The notes below the pieces were generated by a model. That model searched no databases. It worked only from the letters and a program-made list of their open reading frames with translations, and was not told the DNA's origin. A stretch of DNA of 64,000 bases, from the NCBI GenBank assembly GCA_000233775.1, contig CP003096.1:682001-746000 (forward strand), in the 5' to 3' direction. The position numbers and the translations under genes were made by a program. This document shows, one piece after another, positions 41,148 through 49,636 of the stretch. Each line of letters begins with the position of its first letter. Position 1 is the stretch's first letter. Source of the stretch: Thermovirga lienii DSM 17291 (GTDB lineage: Bacteria > Synergistota > Synergistia > Synergistales > Thermovirgaceae).

Positions 41148-41366
41148 CTACTCAATTTCATGAAAGCTTTGGATCTCTATGCCCTTTTCCTTGCAAGTTT
41201 TTACGATGTAATCTTTTTGGTCGCAAGGGAAACGGCACGCAAGGCCGCAGCTTGAGGATATGGAGCGGGGAACGGGGACGATCTTGACGCTTAAGCCTTC
41301 TTTTCTGAAGCTTCTCTCGAACAAGATGGCCATGTGGGTGGTTTCAAAGGTAGCAATACACTGCAA
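41148..41366 (-). CDS. DUF3343 protein (putative Se/S carrier-like)
   Basis: 72 residues on the minus strand. FETTHMAILFERSFRKEGLSVKIVPVPRSISSSCGLACRF matches the DUF3343 pattern, with a Cys-Gly pair after the PVPR-SS motif. The family is often called a selenium or sulphur carrier on context alone; here no selenium genes are next to it. TTG start behind GAGGTG. It converges with the comF-like gene, 6 bases apart. Confidence 0.8.
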   Translation of the reverse strand: MQCIATFETTHMAILFERSFRKEGLSVKIVPVPRSISSSCGLACRFPCDQKDYIVKTCKEKGIEIQSFHEIE

Positions 41367-41477
41367 TCTATAATCACCTCGCTTGAGATTATTGTATCTT
41401 TTAGGTAATTATAACTAGACCAGAAACTTTGTGAAGGTTAAAATATGCAAGTAAAGATTCTAGGAGGAGGTTTTTAC

Positions 41478-41924
41478 ATGACAAGAGGTACAAGAAGCAT
41501 AATGATGGTGGCCGTTTTATCCCTCTTTTTAACAGTTTCTTTGGCTGGTGTTGCTTTAGCAGCGGATACCATAGGGGTTTTGGATCCTCAGAAGGTCTTG
41601 TTCCAGCATCCTAAGTTTCAGGAAGTGCAGAAAGAAATAAAGGCTATGATGGAGAAAAAACAAGCCGAGGCAAAAGCAGCAATCGAAAAAGCCACGGACG
41701 ACAAGGAGAAGCAGAAAATATTCAACACGAAAAGACAGGAAGCGGCGATGGAAGAACAGAAACTTATGCAGCCCCTTTTTAAGGACATTGACCTTGCAAT
41801 AAGGACGGTTGCCAAAACTAAAGGCATCACCATCGTCCTGGATAAAGCTCAGGTCTTTTTCGGAGGAGTGGACATAACAGAGGACGTTATCCAGAACTTG
41901 AAGAAGAAATACGCAACCCAATAA
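41478..41924 (+). CDS. OmpH/Skp-family periplasmic chaperone
   Basis: 148 residues. A clear signal peptide (basic start, hydrophobic core, cleavage near ALA-A at 28-29), then a helical coiled coil rich in Lys, Glu, Gln and Ala, as in Skp, which escorts outer-membrane proteins. It implies an outer membrane. ATG 41478 follows AGGAGGAGG by 8 bases. The bamA and lpxD neighbours usual in Gram-negatives are absent, and the gene is followed by a terminator. Confidence 0.87.
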   Translation: MTRGTRSIMMVAVLSLFLTVSLAGVALAADTIGVLDPQKVLFQHPKFQEVQKEIKAMMEKKQAEAKAAIEKATDDKEKQKIFNTKRQEAAMEEQKLMQPLFKDIDLAIRTVAKTKGITIVLDKAQVFFGGVDITEDVIQNLKKKYATQ

Positions 41925-41952
41925 TCAGGTAAGAAGGAAGGCTTTGTGAATT

Positions 41953-41986
41953 CTAAAAGGGGGGTGAGACTCACCCCCCCTTTTTA
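41953..41986. terminator. bidirectional terminator between skp and the liv operon
   Basis: A 15-base-pair stem, CTAAAAGGGGGGTGA (41953-41967) with a matching arm to 41986, around a 3-base loop. A-rich on the left and T-rich on the right, so it can end transcripts from both sides. The right arm overlaps the last codon of livF. Confidence 0.85.
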
Positions 41987-42712
41987 GTGCTTCGTAGTTC
42001 CAAGATATGCGGCTTCGACCTCTGGGTTTGCTAGAAGTTCGTGGGCAGGTCCTTCCATCAGGATCTCTCCCGTTTGTAGCACATACCCTCGATGGGATAG
42101 CATGAGCGCCTGTTTTGCATTTTGTTCAACCAGGAGGATGGTTACGCCTTCAGAGTTTATCCGCTTAAGCTCTTTGAAAATGTCCTTTATTATTATGGGC
42201 GCCAAGCCAAGAGAAGGTTCGTCAAGCAAAAGTAGCTTAGGCCTTGACATAAGGGCTCTCCCAATTGCCAGCATCTGCTGTTCTCCTCCCGATAGGGTGC
42301 CGGCATGCTGGTTCCTTCTTTCCTGTAGTCTTGGGAACAGCGAGTATACCCACTCGAGGTCACGTTCGATGTTCTCCCTGTCCTTGCGGGGGAAAGCCCC
42401 CATCATTAGGTTCTCATAAACTGTAAGAGGAGCGAACACTTTACGTCCCTCAGGGGAAAGAGACACTCCCTGGGCTACCACCTGATAGCTTTTCTCGGCC
42501 AAGGGTTTGCCTTCAAGGAGAATATTTCCGCTTTGCCTTTTGACCATTCCCATTATGGCGTTCATCAACGTGCTTTTACCAGCACCGTTTGCCCCTATGA
42601 CGCAGACTATCTCGCCTTTGTCTATGTGCAGGCTTAGGTTTCTTACCGCCCTTATAGCTCCGTAGCTTACGTTCAAATTCTCTATAACCAGAAGGGGTTC
42701 TTTTGAGTTCAA
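41984..42712 (-). CDS. livF: branched-chain amino acid ABC transporter ATPase LivF
   Basis: Second ATPase of the high-affinity branched-chain amino acid importer. 242 residues. Walker A GANGAGKST, signature LSGGEQQMLAIGRALM, Walker B LLLLDEPSLGL. TTG start 9 bases after GGAGGTGG, and only 2 bases after the livG stop. Last gene of the minus-strand operon. Confidence 0.94.
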   Translation of the reverse strand: MNSKEPLLVIENLNVSYGAIRAVRNLSLHIDKGEIVCVIGANGAGKSTLMNAIMGMVKRQSGNILLEGKPLAEKSYQVVAQGVSLSPEGRKVFAPLTVYENLMMGAFPRKDRENIERDLEWVYSLFPRLQERRNQHAGTLSGGEQQMLAIGRALMSRPKLLLLDEPSLGLAPIIIKDIFKELKRINSEGVTILLVEQNAKQALMLSHRGYVLQTGEILMEGPAHELLANPEVEAAYLGTTKH

Positions 42713-42714
42713 CT

Positions 42715-43488
42715 TTATTCCACCTCCTCTCCAAGATAGGCGCGAAGGACCTCAGGGTGATTTTGGACTTCAGTAGGTGTCCCGTCGGCTATCTTGGCTC
42801 CGAAGTTTATGCATATTACATGGGGGCATATTTCCATTACGAGCTCCATGTGGTGTTCTATGACCAGTATGGTCAGGTCGAAGGTTTTGTGTATATCCTT
42901 TATGAGCAGGTTCAATTCCTGAACTTCTTCAGGGTTCATCCCTGCAGCAGGTTCGTCAAGGAGTAAAAGCTCAGGCTTGAGGGCCAGGGCCCTGGCTATT
43001 TCGAGCCTTCTCTGGTGTCCATAGGGCAGAGTGCCGGCGGCTTGATATGCCCTATCGGCCAAACCCACCTTTTCCAGGAGTTCCAGGCTTTCCATCTTGA
43101 TTTCCCGCTCAGTGGCCTTCCATCTGCCTAGGTGAGTTACAGCCTCCAAGAAGCTGTAGTTGTGGTGTTGCTGGCAAGCAGTCATTACGTTTTCCAGGGC
43201 AGTGGAGCGAGGGAATAACCTAAGGTTCTGGAACGTTCTGGCTATGCCTTTTCGTATCACTTCGTAAGTTTTGAGGCCAGTTATGTCCTCTCCCTTAAAT
43301 GTAATGTGTCCGCTGTCGCAGTCGTACACGCCGGTTATGAGGTTGAAGATTGTAGTTTTTCCTGCGCCGTTAGGTCCTATGAGGCCGGCCAACTCGCCCT
43401 TCTTGAGGGAGAAAGTCATGTCGTTGACGGCATGGACTCCACCAAAGAATTTGTTGACGTTTTCAAGTTCCAGGATGTAAGACGACAT
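42715..43488 (-). CDS. livG: branched-chain amino acid ABC transporter ATPase LivG
   Basis: 257 residues. Walker A GPNGAGKTT, Walker B LLLLDEPAAGMNPEE with the Liv-type AAGMN extension, and H-loop IEHHM. The signature motif is degenerate (LPYGHQRRLEIARAL), which is normal for LivG. It overlaps livM by a single base (ATG within the stop region). Confidence 0.95.
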   Translation of the reverse strand: MSSYILELENVNKFFGGVHAVNDMTFSLKKGELAGLIGPNGAGKTTIFNLITGVYDCDSGHITFKGEDITGLKTYEVIRKGIARTFQNLRLFPRSTALENVMTACQQHHNYSFLEAVTHLGRWKATEREIKMESLELLEKVGLADRAYQAAGTLPYGHQRRLEIARALALKPELLLLDEPAAGMNPEEVQELNLLIKDIHKTFDLTILVIEHHMELVMEICPHVICINFGAKIADGTPTEVQNHPEVLRAYLGEEVE

Positions 43489-44372
43489 TACATTTTCCCC
43501 CCTTCGGCAGATTGTGATTTTTCCTTTCTGAAGAGGTTCAATATGAGTCTGGGATGCAGTTCGTGCTGACCCATTATGCCTTCGGGGCGGAAAATCATTA
43601 TCAACACTATAACGGCACCGTAGATGAGCATCCTATATTGGGATATGGGCCTGAAAAGCTCCGTAACCAGGGTGATTATGGTGGTGCCTATGAGCGTTCC
43701 GCTCAATGAACCCAATCCTCCAAAAACTACAACTGCAGTGAGCTCTGTGGACTTGAGCATATCGAACATGATAGGTTGAATGAACGACAAAAAACCTGCA
43801 AGCAAGGCACCGCTTATTCCGCAGTAAAAAGCCGAGATAGCAAGGCTTAAGACCCTGTAGTGTGCGGTGTTGAATCCAAGAAGCGATGCAGCTATGTAGT
43901 CATCTCTGCTTGCTTTGAAAGCCCTACCATATTTCCCGTTCAGTAGGAAGAACATGGCCGTTGCCATAACCACAAAGAATATTATTGCCACTGGCAAGGA
44001 TGTGTATATGGGAATGCCAGGTATACCTCTAGAGCCCCTTGTGAGGGATTGCCAGTTTTCGAGTACGAGCCTAATGGCCTCTCCTAGGCCTATAGATGCA
44101 ATGGCGTAGTAGTCTCCCATAAGCTTAAGGGTGGGGATACCCACCAGCCAAGCTATCAGCATTGCGCCGGCTCCTCCCAGCAATACGGCTGCCAGCCAAT
44201 GAAATCCTGCCTTTATTATCAATAGGGAAGAAATATACGCTCCCAAAGCCATATAACCGGCATGGCCCAGAGTGAATATGCCGGTGAATCCTGTTAGAAG
44301 GGAGACTCCCATAGCCGCGATGGAGTTTATGCAGAGCAAGATTATTATACCGTCAATGTAGCCACCAAACAC
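43488..44372 (-). CDS. livM: branched-chain amino acid ABC transporter permease LivM
   Basis: 294 residues, about eight to nine membrane helices. The ATPase-coupling loop (GRAFKASRDDYIAASLLGFNTAHYR) is conserved for the LivM family. GTG start after GGAGGGAGGT. It is preceded by livH with a 15-base gap and forms the permease pair with it. Confidence 0.94.
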   Translation of the reverse strand: MFGGYIDGIIILLCINSIAAMGVSLLTGFTGIFTLGHAGYMALGAYISSLLIIKAGFHWLAAVLLGGAGAMLIAWLVGIPTLKLMGDYYAIASIGLGEAIRLVLENWQSLTRGSRGIPGIPIYTSLPVAIIFFVVMATAMFFLLNGKYGRAFKASRDDYIAASLLGFNTAHYRVLSLAISAFYCGISGALLAGFLSFIQPIMFDMLKSTELTAVVVFGGLGSLSGTLIGTTIITLVTELFRPISQYRMLIYGAVIVLIMIFRPEGIMGQHELHPRLILNLFRKEKSQSAEGGKM

Positions 44373-44387
44373 GTAAATACCTCCCTC

Positions 44388-45269
44388 CTATACCTTCTCT
44401 TTTACTTCTTTGCCAAAGAGCCCGCTGGGCCTGATCAGCAAAGTTACTATCAAAAGCAAGAAAACCACAAGGTCCCTCATCTGGCTGGAGATGAACCCTG
44501 CTGTGAGCATTTCCGCAAGGCCCAATATAAGGCTTCCCACCACAGCTCCGGGAAGGGAACCTAGGCCGCCGATTACCGCTGCTATAAAGGCTTTTATGGT
44601 TATCAAACCAAGTTGAGGATACAAAGTGTACCTTGCAGATAAGAATATGCCTCCCACGGCTGCTAAAACTCCTGCTACGAAGAAGACTATGGATACTAGT
44701 CTGTTGACGTTTACTCCCATGAGCCCTGCCACTCGGAGGTCGTAGGCCGCGGCTCTTATGGCAAGCCCCCATTTCGTCCTCGTGAGGAAAAGCTGTAGGC
44801 AGCCCAAGAACACCACTGCCGTAACGAGGGACAGTATGTCGAACATACTTGTCGTTGCAACCCCTAGCACGTTCACTGGTTTGGTGGGGATGACAGGTGG
44901 CAGCGCTCTGAACCGACCTCCCGCCAAGATGACGAAGATGTTCTCAATCACTATGCTCATGCCCATGGAAGCAATGAGAAGGTACAGGGTTATGTTAGTT
45001 CGCTCCCTTATGGGTTTGTAAGCAATTCTCTCTGTCAGTATGGCCGATATGCCTGCTCCCAACATGGCGGCCAGTCCAGCCACCCATATATTTGCCCCTG
45101 CTGTTCTGAGAATGAAATAGCAGATATACCCCCCTATGACCAAAAAGCCCCCATGTGCAAAATTTGAGAAAAGAAGTATGGAGTAGACCAAGGAATATCC
45201 GACGGCTATGAGGGCGTAAACGGATCCTAGAGAAAGGCCGTTTATGATTTGTTGTAAAAGGGTCTGCAA
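44388..45269 (-). CDS. livH: branched-chain amino acid ABC transporter permease LivH
   Basis: 293 residues, about eight membrane helices. Typical start LLQQIINGLSLGSVYALIAVGYSLVYSILLFSNFAHG and coupling loop WGLAIRAAAYDLRVAGLMGVNVNR. TTG start after AGAGGTGG. First permease gene, 92 bases past livK and behind the hairpin at 45302-45327, so its expression may be set by read-through. Confidence 0.95.
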   Translation of the reverse strand: MQTLLQQIINGLSLGSVYALIAVGYSLVYSILLFSNFAHGGFLVIGGYICYFILRTAGANIWVAGLAAMLGAGISAILTERIAYKPIRERTNITLYLLIASMGMSIVIENIFVILAGGRFRALPPVIPTKPVNVLGVATTSMFDILSLVTAVVFLGCLQLFLTRTKWGLAIRAAAYDLRVAGLMGVNVNRLVSIVFFVAGVLAAVGGIFLSARYTLYPQLGLITIKAFIAAVIGGLGSLPGAVVGSLILGLAEMLTAGFISSQMRDLVVFLLLIVTLLIRPSGLFGKEVKEKV

Positions 45270-45301
45270 TATTTACCACCTCTTTCTTGCCTGAAGTATT
45301 T

Positions 45302-45327
45302 AAAAAGGCGGGCCCTTGAGGCCCGCC
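45302..45327 (-). terminator. terminator or attenuator between livK and livH
   Basis: On the minus strand, an 8-base-pair GC stem (GGCGGGCC pairs across loop TCAAG) is followed at once by TTTTT. It lies after livK and before livHMGF, so it can make more binding protein than transporter from one promoter. Confidence 0.8.
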
Positions 45328-45361
45328 CTCTAGCGGTTAGGGCTAGATGATAATAAAAAGA

Positions 45362-46516
45362 TTACTCTGGTCTTACCTTCTTGTAGAACCTTCCCTTGCC
45401 GTCCTTGGCTATCAGAACGACTCCATCCTTATCCTTAGGATTGTGGAACTCGTCCATGGTGATTACAGCGTGGTGCAGTTGAAGACCCTTCGTCTCGGCA
45501 AGGGCTTTGGTTATAGCCTCAGCATCGGCCTTGCCAGCACGCTTTACGGCGTCTGCCAGGAAGTAGACAGCGTCATAAGCGAGAATGCCGTTTACGAACT
45601 CCTTACATTCGTCGTTGTATTTTTTCTTGTAGGCTTCAAAGAAGGGCTGCATTGCAGGATCTTCAGGAGATACGTGGTTGATCCAGTATGAATTTTCCAT
45701 GGCATCTCCTGCTATCTCCCACATGAACTCTCCGTAACCATCGCCGCCTACGAAGACTATGTCGTTCATGCCAAGCTCCCTGGCCTGCTTCATTATGAGG
45801 GCCATCTCTTTACCCATGTTGGGCAGTACTAGAACGTCAGCACCGCTGTTGCGGATCTCGGTGAGCTGTGCCCTAAAGTCCACGTCTTGTCCACCCCTGA
45901 AGCCCAGGTCCGCCACGACTTTCCCGCCGTAGTCTTCGTAGCTCTTTATGAAGAACTCACGGAGTCCCTGGGAGTAGTCGCTGCTGACATCGTAGAGGAT
46001 GGCAGCTTTGAGCTTCCCAAGGTCCTTGGCCGAGAAGTAAGCAATGAGTTTACCCTGGTAGGGGTCTGTGAAGCATACTCTGAAGGAGTAGGGCCTTACC
46101 TTGCCGCTTTCGTCCATGGTGACATATGGGTTCGTGGAAACTGTTCCGATCTGGGGAACTCCAGCCTGGTTGACCACTGGAGCAGTGGCTATGTTGACCC
46201 CGCTGCTGTTGGCCCCAACTATGGCTACTACCTTGTCCTGGTTGATCATTCTCCTGACGGCGTTTACCGCGTCTTCCGGTCTTGAACGGAAGTCATAGGG
46301 AACGAGTTCCAACTTCAAATTGCCCAACGCTCCAGAAGCGTTGATTTCCTCCACAGCCAATTGGGCAGATTTCAATTCAGTCTGACCGTAAGCTGCCCAA
46401 TCTCCTGTGAGTGCTGCAAGGTAGCCTACTTTGACTACCTCTTCCGCCATGGCGGCCCCCATGAACAGGGTCAAAGAAAATGCCGCAAGAAGTAACACTG
46501 CAAAACCTTTCCTCAC
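45362..46516 (-). CDS. livK: branched-chain amino acid ABC transporter substrate-binding protein
   Basis: Periplasmic receptor of the Liv importer. 384 residues from GTG 46516, with a signal peptide cleaved near AMA-EE (24-25). The mature start VVKVGYLAALTGDWAAYGQ and the type I periplasmic fold (GANSSGVNIATAPVVNQAGVPQIG) are characteristic. GTG 46525 overlaps its own GGAGG, so 46516 is preferred. The real ligand (branched-chain or another amino acid) cannot be read from sequence. Confidence 0.93.
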   Translation of the reverse strand: MRKGFAVLLLAAFSLTLFMGAAMAEEVVKVGYLAALTGDWAAYGQTELKSAQLAVEEINASGALGNLKLELVPYDFRSRPEDAVNAVRRMINQDKVVAIVGANSSGVNIATAPVVNQAGVPQIGTVSTNPYVTMDESGKVRPYSFRVCFTDPYQGKLIAYFSAKDLGKLKAAILYDVSSDYSQGLREFFIKSYEDYGGKVVADLGFRGGQDVDFRAQLTEIRNSGADVLVLPNMGKEMALIMKQARELGMNDIVFVGGDGYGEFMWEIAGDAMENSYWINHVSPEDPAMQPFFEAYKKKYNDECKEFVNGILAYDAVYFLADAVKRAGKADAEAITKALAETKGLQLHHAVITMDEFHNPKDKDGVVLIAKDGKGRFYKKVRPE

Positions 46517-46692
46517 TATCTCCACCTCCGTATTAATGATAAATGTTAAACAGATAATACCTGCATAAAGAATTTTAGCATATATGAGGCATATTGTACT
46601 GTTTTGGTATAGAGGTTTAATTGATGACGTTTTTATTCAGTATTTTTAGGTCTACTCAGACAATAACGTATAATATAACTTCAAGGGTGGTG

Positions 46693-47598
46693 ATGAGATT
46701 GGAAGAAAAGTTGGAGAAAATTCTAATAACTGACATAGACGGCACCCTTGCTCATAGGGATGTCATTCCTGAGCAAGTGGCTGAGGCTTGTAAAAGGCTG
46801 AGGGTGAGTGGATGGACTTTATTGGTGGCCACAGGAAGGATCCTAGCGTCTGCTTTGCCCCATATTCATAACATAGGAGCCTCAAGCCCGGCTATAGTCT
46901 ACGACGGAGCCCGAATAATGGATTTTCAAAAAGGAGTTTCTGTATGGGAAAAGAAGATGCCCAAATCCCTTGTGAAAGAGGTTCTGATCCTTGGATGGAA
47001 TTACGGTGTGGGAATTCAAGTCATAGGAGACGAAATGGTTTTCTGTAGACCCCATGATGAAGCTGTGATAGATTATTTCAGTAGTCTTGGAGTCGAAGTG
47101 AGGCCAAGCCTAAAGGACCCCCAGGAGCTTGACTCCATTTTCAGGGTGATTTTTCATGGTGATAGGGCTTTGATAAGAAAGCTCCATGACCATATGTCCG
47201 CCAAACTAAATGGCAAGGCTTCAGTGACCATGGCGGGAGATGGTTTTTTAGACATATTGCCTGTACATGTCTCCAAGGGGCACGCCTTGGCTGAACTTTT
47301 AGGGCAAAGGAGTTCAAAAAACAGAATCGTTGTAGCAGCAGGTGACCACATGAACGACGAAACTCTTTTGCGCACAGCACATGTAGCTTTTACCATGGAA
47401 GACGCACCTAAGGAGCTCAAGGAAATAGCAGACGTGGTATTGCCCCCATCCGAGGAAGGGGGGTTTGTAAAGATAGTGGATTATCTTGAAGATAAAGATT
47501 TCCTAAATACTATTTTGTCGAGCAAGGCGCTTGATGATTTGCAAAACCATGATGTATTGACTCTAAAAGGAGGTGTCGAACCTTGGAGGAGAAGGTAA
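46693..47598 (+). CDS. HAD-superfamily IIB hydrolase (Cof-type phosphatase)
   Basis: 301 residues. Nucleophile motif [11 protein letters not shown], motif II VATGR, and C-terminal [12 protein letters not shown] with the metal-binding Asp. The family dephosphorylates sugar phosphates and similar metabolites; the substrate is unknown. I start at ATG 46693, because a -10-like TATAAT lies at 46669-46674, inside any longer reading. The tail (about 275-301) is not typical of the family. Its end overlaps the next gene by 16 bases. Confidence 0.82.
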   Translation: MRLEEKLEKILITDIDGTLAHRDVIPEQVAEACKRLRVSGWTLLVATGRILASALPHIHNIGASSPAIVYDGARIMDFQKGVSVWEKKMPKSLVKEVLILGWNYGVGIQVIGDEMVFCRPHDEAVIDYFSSLGVEVRPSLKDPQELDSIFRVIFHGDRALIRKLHDHMSAKLNGKASVTMAGDGFLDILPVHVSKGHALAELLGQRSSKNRIVVAAGDHMNDETLLRTAHVAFTMEDAPKELKEIADVVLPPSEEGGFVKIVDYLEDKDFLNTILSSKALDDLQNHDVLTLKGGVEPWRRR

Positions 47599-48080
47599 AA
47601 CTGGATGTTGTTGAGATGACCATTCCCGATGAATGTAACATAATTGTAGGACAGAGCCATTTTATCAAGACCGTTGAGGACATGTATGAGGCTTTGGTTA
47701 CCACATCGCCGTACTTGGAGTTTGGGATAGCTTTCAACGAAGCCTCTGGACCGTGCCTTATAAGGAAGGACGGCAACGCCGAGGATCTAATTGAGGCAGC
47801 TGTGGAGAATGCGAAGAGGATCGGTGCAGGACATGTCTTCGTCGTGCTGCTCCGAAAGGGTTACCCCATCAATGTCCTCAATAAACTCAAATCCATTCAG
47901 GAAGTATGCAGGATATATGCCGCGACGGCCAACCCTCTTCAAATCATAGTGGCTGAGACAGGCCAGGGCAGAGGGGTGATGGGGGTTATCGATGGGGCTT
48001 CCCCTAAAGGCGTGGAAGGGCAAGAGGATATAGAGGCAAGAAAGAAGCTGCTCAGGGATATTATAGGTTATAAGCGCTGA
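47583..48080 (+). CDS. adenosine-specific kinase family protein
   Basis: 165 residues, matching the small adenosine-specific kinase family first characterised in archaea: [67 protein letters not shown]. The reaction is presumably adenosine to AMP with ATP, but activity in bacterial members is little tested. TTG start 9 bases after AAAGGAGG, inside the end of the HAD gene, so the two are likely co-translated. Confidence 0.85.
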   Translation: MEEKVKLDVVEMTIPDECNIIVGQSHFIKTVEDMYEALVTTSPYLEFGIAFNEASGPCLIRKDGNAEDLIEAAVENAKRIGAGHVFVVLLRKGYPINVLNKLKSIQEVCRIYAATANPLQIIVAETGQGRGVMGVIDGASPKGVEGQEDIEARKKLLRDIIGYKR

Positions 48081-48087
48081 ATAGGTT

Positions 48088-48122
48088 GGGGTAGCTGAGA
48101 AAACCAGGGCTACCCCTTTTTT
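48088..48122 (+). terminator. terminator after the HAD-adenosine kinase pair
   Basis: An 8-base-pair stem GGGGTAGC/GCTACCCC (48088-48095 with 48109-48116), 13-base loop, then six T. The right arm contains the stop codon of the converging symporter gene. Confidence 0.8.
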
Positions 48123-49447
48123 ATGGAATTCATGAACAGACCTATCATGGATGCCAGAGCTGAGGCCCCTAGCCCAGCAAAAAGAGGTTTTAGTGGAAGC
48201 CCTGTCAATGGCCAAAAGAGGGTGGTCGACAGCCCAAGGGAGCTGGACCAAAAGGCCCACCTTGGGGGTAAAAGGCCAGGTTTAAGTATACCTATGACGA
48301 GGGGGAAAAACGTTCCAGCTCCCCTAAGTCCCATGCTGAGGTAACTCCACTCCAGGATCATAGAGGCTTTACCCAAAGCCGCAATAGCTGCAGCACCAAA
48401 GATTACCACCAGTATCATTAGCCTGTTAAGCCACAGAGCGTTTGCTCCTTGCCTTCTAGCGGGAATTAGAAAGTCTGATACCAAGTTAGTGGCCATTCCC
48501 AGTGCTAAGCCAGCTGCAGTACCTATAACCGTTATGAGTATGCCTGCCCAAATAGCTCCGGCCAAAAATGGTGGGAAGTGATTGTGTATGAAAAAGCTGA
48601 GAGCCTCCGATGGAGATATATCAACACCTGAGCTTCTAAGGTACAAGCCTATCCATATTCCTAAAAGTCCCAGCGGCGGCATCAAGAAAGCGGCAAGTAA
48701 AGCTCCGTTCTTTGCTGTTTTAGGCGAGGAAGAGGAGAATACGGCCTGGATATATATTTGGGTGCATAAAACTCCCACTACCAGGGATGTACCTGCGCTT
48801 AAGCCTTTTCCAACGCCCAACCCGAACAGGGAAAAAAAAGGCTTGGAAGGAAGGTTCTTCGTGACCTTTAAATAATCCCAACCGAGCTCCCTTAGGGATA
48901 CTATAAAGCATAAAAATAGTATCCCGTATAGGAAGACAATCTTATATACGCCTATTTTGCTGTAGCTTTTCAGACCTCCGAGAAATATGAAAGCAAGGAT
49001 GGCCAATGAGAAAATTAGCATTATAGCCCAGTCGTTTATTGGAACGATACCCTTCAATAAAGCTGCCCCCGCAAGAAACTGGGCTATCACTGATATAAAG
49101 GTTCCTATAACGGAGGCCCACATGGAAACTTTTGCGGTTTTGGAGCCGTATTTTTCTGCCAGAAACTGAGTTATGGTTTGCAAGCCTGAGGCCCGTAGTG
49201 GAGCTGCAAAAAACAAACCTAAAACCAGACAACCAATACCTCCGCCCAGAGTGAACCACCAAGCTGAAAGGCCATACGAGTAGGCCATCTGGACCGTTCC
49301 AACCGTTGAGGCACCTCCAACGAGAGCGCCTAGTAATATCCCTGAAACCGATATGACAGAGGACTTTCTGCCTGCCAGACAATAATCCTCGTTTTGTACG
49401 CCCTTGCCTGTATTTGCTCCCAGCAGGGCGAAAAAAAGGATAACCAA
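48110..49447 (-). CDS. sodium:solute symporter family protein
   Basis: 445 residues with about twelve membrane helices in the SSS/LeuT-type pattern (DYCLAGRKSSVISVSGILLGALVGGASTVGT is the typical first part). The substrate is not evident. The start is unclear: TTG 49447 is internal to a conserved-looking helix, while an ATT at 49471 in the same frame sits 6 bases after AAGGAG and directly after an in-frame TGA. The ATG under that ribosome binding site is in another frame, so a rare ATT start or a sequence error is possible. Confidence 0.8.
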   Translation of the reverse strand: MVILFFALLGANTGKGVQNEDYCLAGRKSSVISVSGILLGALVGGASTVGTVQMAYSYGLSAWWFTLGGGIGCLVLGLFFAAPLRASGLQTITQFLAEKYGSKTAKVSMWASVIGTFISVIAQFLAGAALLKGIVPINDWAIMLIFSLAILAFIFLGGLKSYSKIGVYKIVFLYGILFLCFIVSLRELGWDYLKVTKNLPSKPFFSLFGLGVGKGLSAGTSLVVGVLCTQIYIQAVFSSSSPKTAKNGALLAAFLMPPLGLLGIWIGLYLRSSGVDISPSEALSFFIHNHFPPFLAGAIWAGILITVIGTAAGLALGMATNLVSDFLIPARRQGANALWLNRLMILVVIFGAAAIAALGKASMILEWSYLSMGLRGAGTFFPLVIGILKPGLLPPRWAFWSSSLGLSTTLFWPLTGLPLKPLFAGLGASALASMIGLFMNSIKKG

Positions 49448-49636
49448 TAAAGCGGAAAGAGGAAATATAATTCATCACTCCTTGCTGTCAATAGTCAGTG
49501 AGGTTCGATTATTATATCAAAATGCCTGGCAACGGCGCGGGTTGGATTTTTATTAGGAAGTCTTTCGTAAAACATCTACGTGCGGTAGTATAGTAAAGAA
49601 TTATAATGTAGTATTGTAGAGAGGTTGATAGCGAAG

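Noticed and set aside
41148-41366. Selenium operon around the DUF3343 gene
   Set aside because: No selA, selB, selD, tRNA-Sec or yedF/sirA-like gene is adjacent, and the gene stands alone on the minus strand.
48942-49478. 178-codon frame beginning at the ATG under the symporter ribosome binding site
   Set aside because: It is a shifted reading of the symporter's membrane-protein codons, with no family resemblance; kept only as evidence for an unusual start or lost base.
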